NCBI GenBank assembly: GCA_003993805.1
Contig: RSEF01000020.1
Span: 13,261,137 to 13,325,136 of the forward strand
Direction of reading: 5' to 3'
From: Himantopus leucocephalus
Taxonomy: Eukaryota > Chordata > Aves > Charadriiformes > Recurvirostridae
Length of the DNA stretch: 64,000 nt
The translations under genes were made by a program, and so were the position numbers. Below are positions 63,501 to 64,000 of the stretch, in pieces. The first letter of the stretch is position 1. The number at the start of each line of letters is the position of its first letter. Below the pieces are notes generated by a model that saw nothing but the letters and a program-made list of their open reading frames with translations, was not told where the DNA came from and ran no database searches.

Positions 63501-64000
63501 TCTGTAAAATAAATCTTTAGCAAAGCTGCCAAGATATTGTTTTAGAAATACGTAAGTAAAGGGCTCATCAGAAATACACTTAGCCGTTGGTATGTCCACC
63601 AGCTGAATGACAGACCAGCTTGAAGCCATCTCATGGCTCTGAGCGAACTTCCAGGACAATTACATGCTCTGAAATTCCCAAGTGTTCTTAAGAATTATTG
63701 AACAAAGCTAAAACATGTGAATAAAAATGCATTAAGCTAAAAAACATCTGCTCTCCATAAAATGAACTTTTCTTCAGATCAGGAAGGAAAAGAATTTCAG
63801 TATAAATAAGCATGCAGGCATATTTTCAAGGTGTTGTGAATGTGACTTATTTAAATGAAAAGTGCTGTGGCTAAAACACACATAGCTGAAATACATCCCC
63901 CATTAAATTTAGTAGTTTTCCCACAGGACTTTGGAAATTTACACTGAGATACTTTCTGACACAGTCAGATAAGGCATCACATATGTTTACCTAAACAGTA
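60591..64000. other. Non-coding unique sequence, no gene seen
   Basis: AT-rich to the end of the window. Frames up to 115 codons (62861-63208) have no recognisable product and an 83-codon frame overlaps on the other strand. The part 61690-62210 has many ATTA/TAAT words and one POU octamer (ATTTGCAT at 62196-62203) and is a weak candidate conserved element. Confidence 0.6.

Noticed and set aside
1..64000. Search for a bacterial, phage or viral system (CRISPR, operons, integrases, retroviral genes)
   Set aside because: No tandem same-strand coding frames, no spaced identical repeats, no retroviral gene motifs or paired LTRs seen; composition and repeats are those of a vertebrate nuclear genome.

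Overview
The window looks like a non-coding, probably intergenic or deeply intronic, stretch of a bird nuclear genome. The best lineage evidence is a 5'-truncated CR1 LINE at 40349-40440 on the minus strand. Its 3' end carries the short ATTCTATG-type repeats and the internal sequence typical of avian CR1. Only one clear CR1 copy is visible in 64 kb, and the rest is mostly unique AT-rich sequence with degraded ancient amniote repeats. That fits a compact bird genome better than a repeat-rich crocodilian or mammalian one. The species cannot be named from what I can see.

I found no protein-coding gene, no exon I would defend, and no intact tRNA, rRNA or known microRNA. All open frames are short (the longest is 181 codons at 40945-41490), overlap on both strands, and give proteins I do not recognise. 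Several cross identifiable repeats, as expected of chance frames. There are no bacterial features (operons, ribosome binding sites, CRISPR, insertion sequences).

Layout. 1-19.5 kb is mostly unique AT-rich sequence with one 57-bp tandem duplication (1432-1545), one tRNA-derived SINE relic (about 3.1 kb) and a few simple repeats. 19.5-20.0 kb is a CpG-rich patch. 20.9-24.1 kb holds palindromic relics: a POU-octamer inverted repeat, a MITE-like element and an 11-bp-arm hairpin. 25.86-26.35 kb is a second CpG/GC-rich patch. 27.7-32.4 kb holds a MIR core SINE, an L2-like 3' tail, a palindromic repeat relic and a minus-strand SINE head next to a MITE half. 39.6-45.2 kb is the densest repeat cluster: two SINE heads, the CR1, another SINE, a third CpG patch and a clear palindromic MITE relic. 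45.2-64 kb is again mostly unique, with palindromic relics near 48.7 and 53.3 kb and microsatellites near 49.4 and 55.4-55.7 kb.

There are no genes here that could work together. Any function would be regulatory (enhancers, non-coding transcripts), and I can only propose candidates. I did not find evidence of a previously undescribed biological system. The observations most worth checking are the CpG-rich patches, the perfect hairpins (33362-33383, 60567-60590, 24062-24108), the octamer palindrome, and whether any ancient SINE or MITE relic is conserved as a regulatory element.
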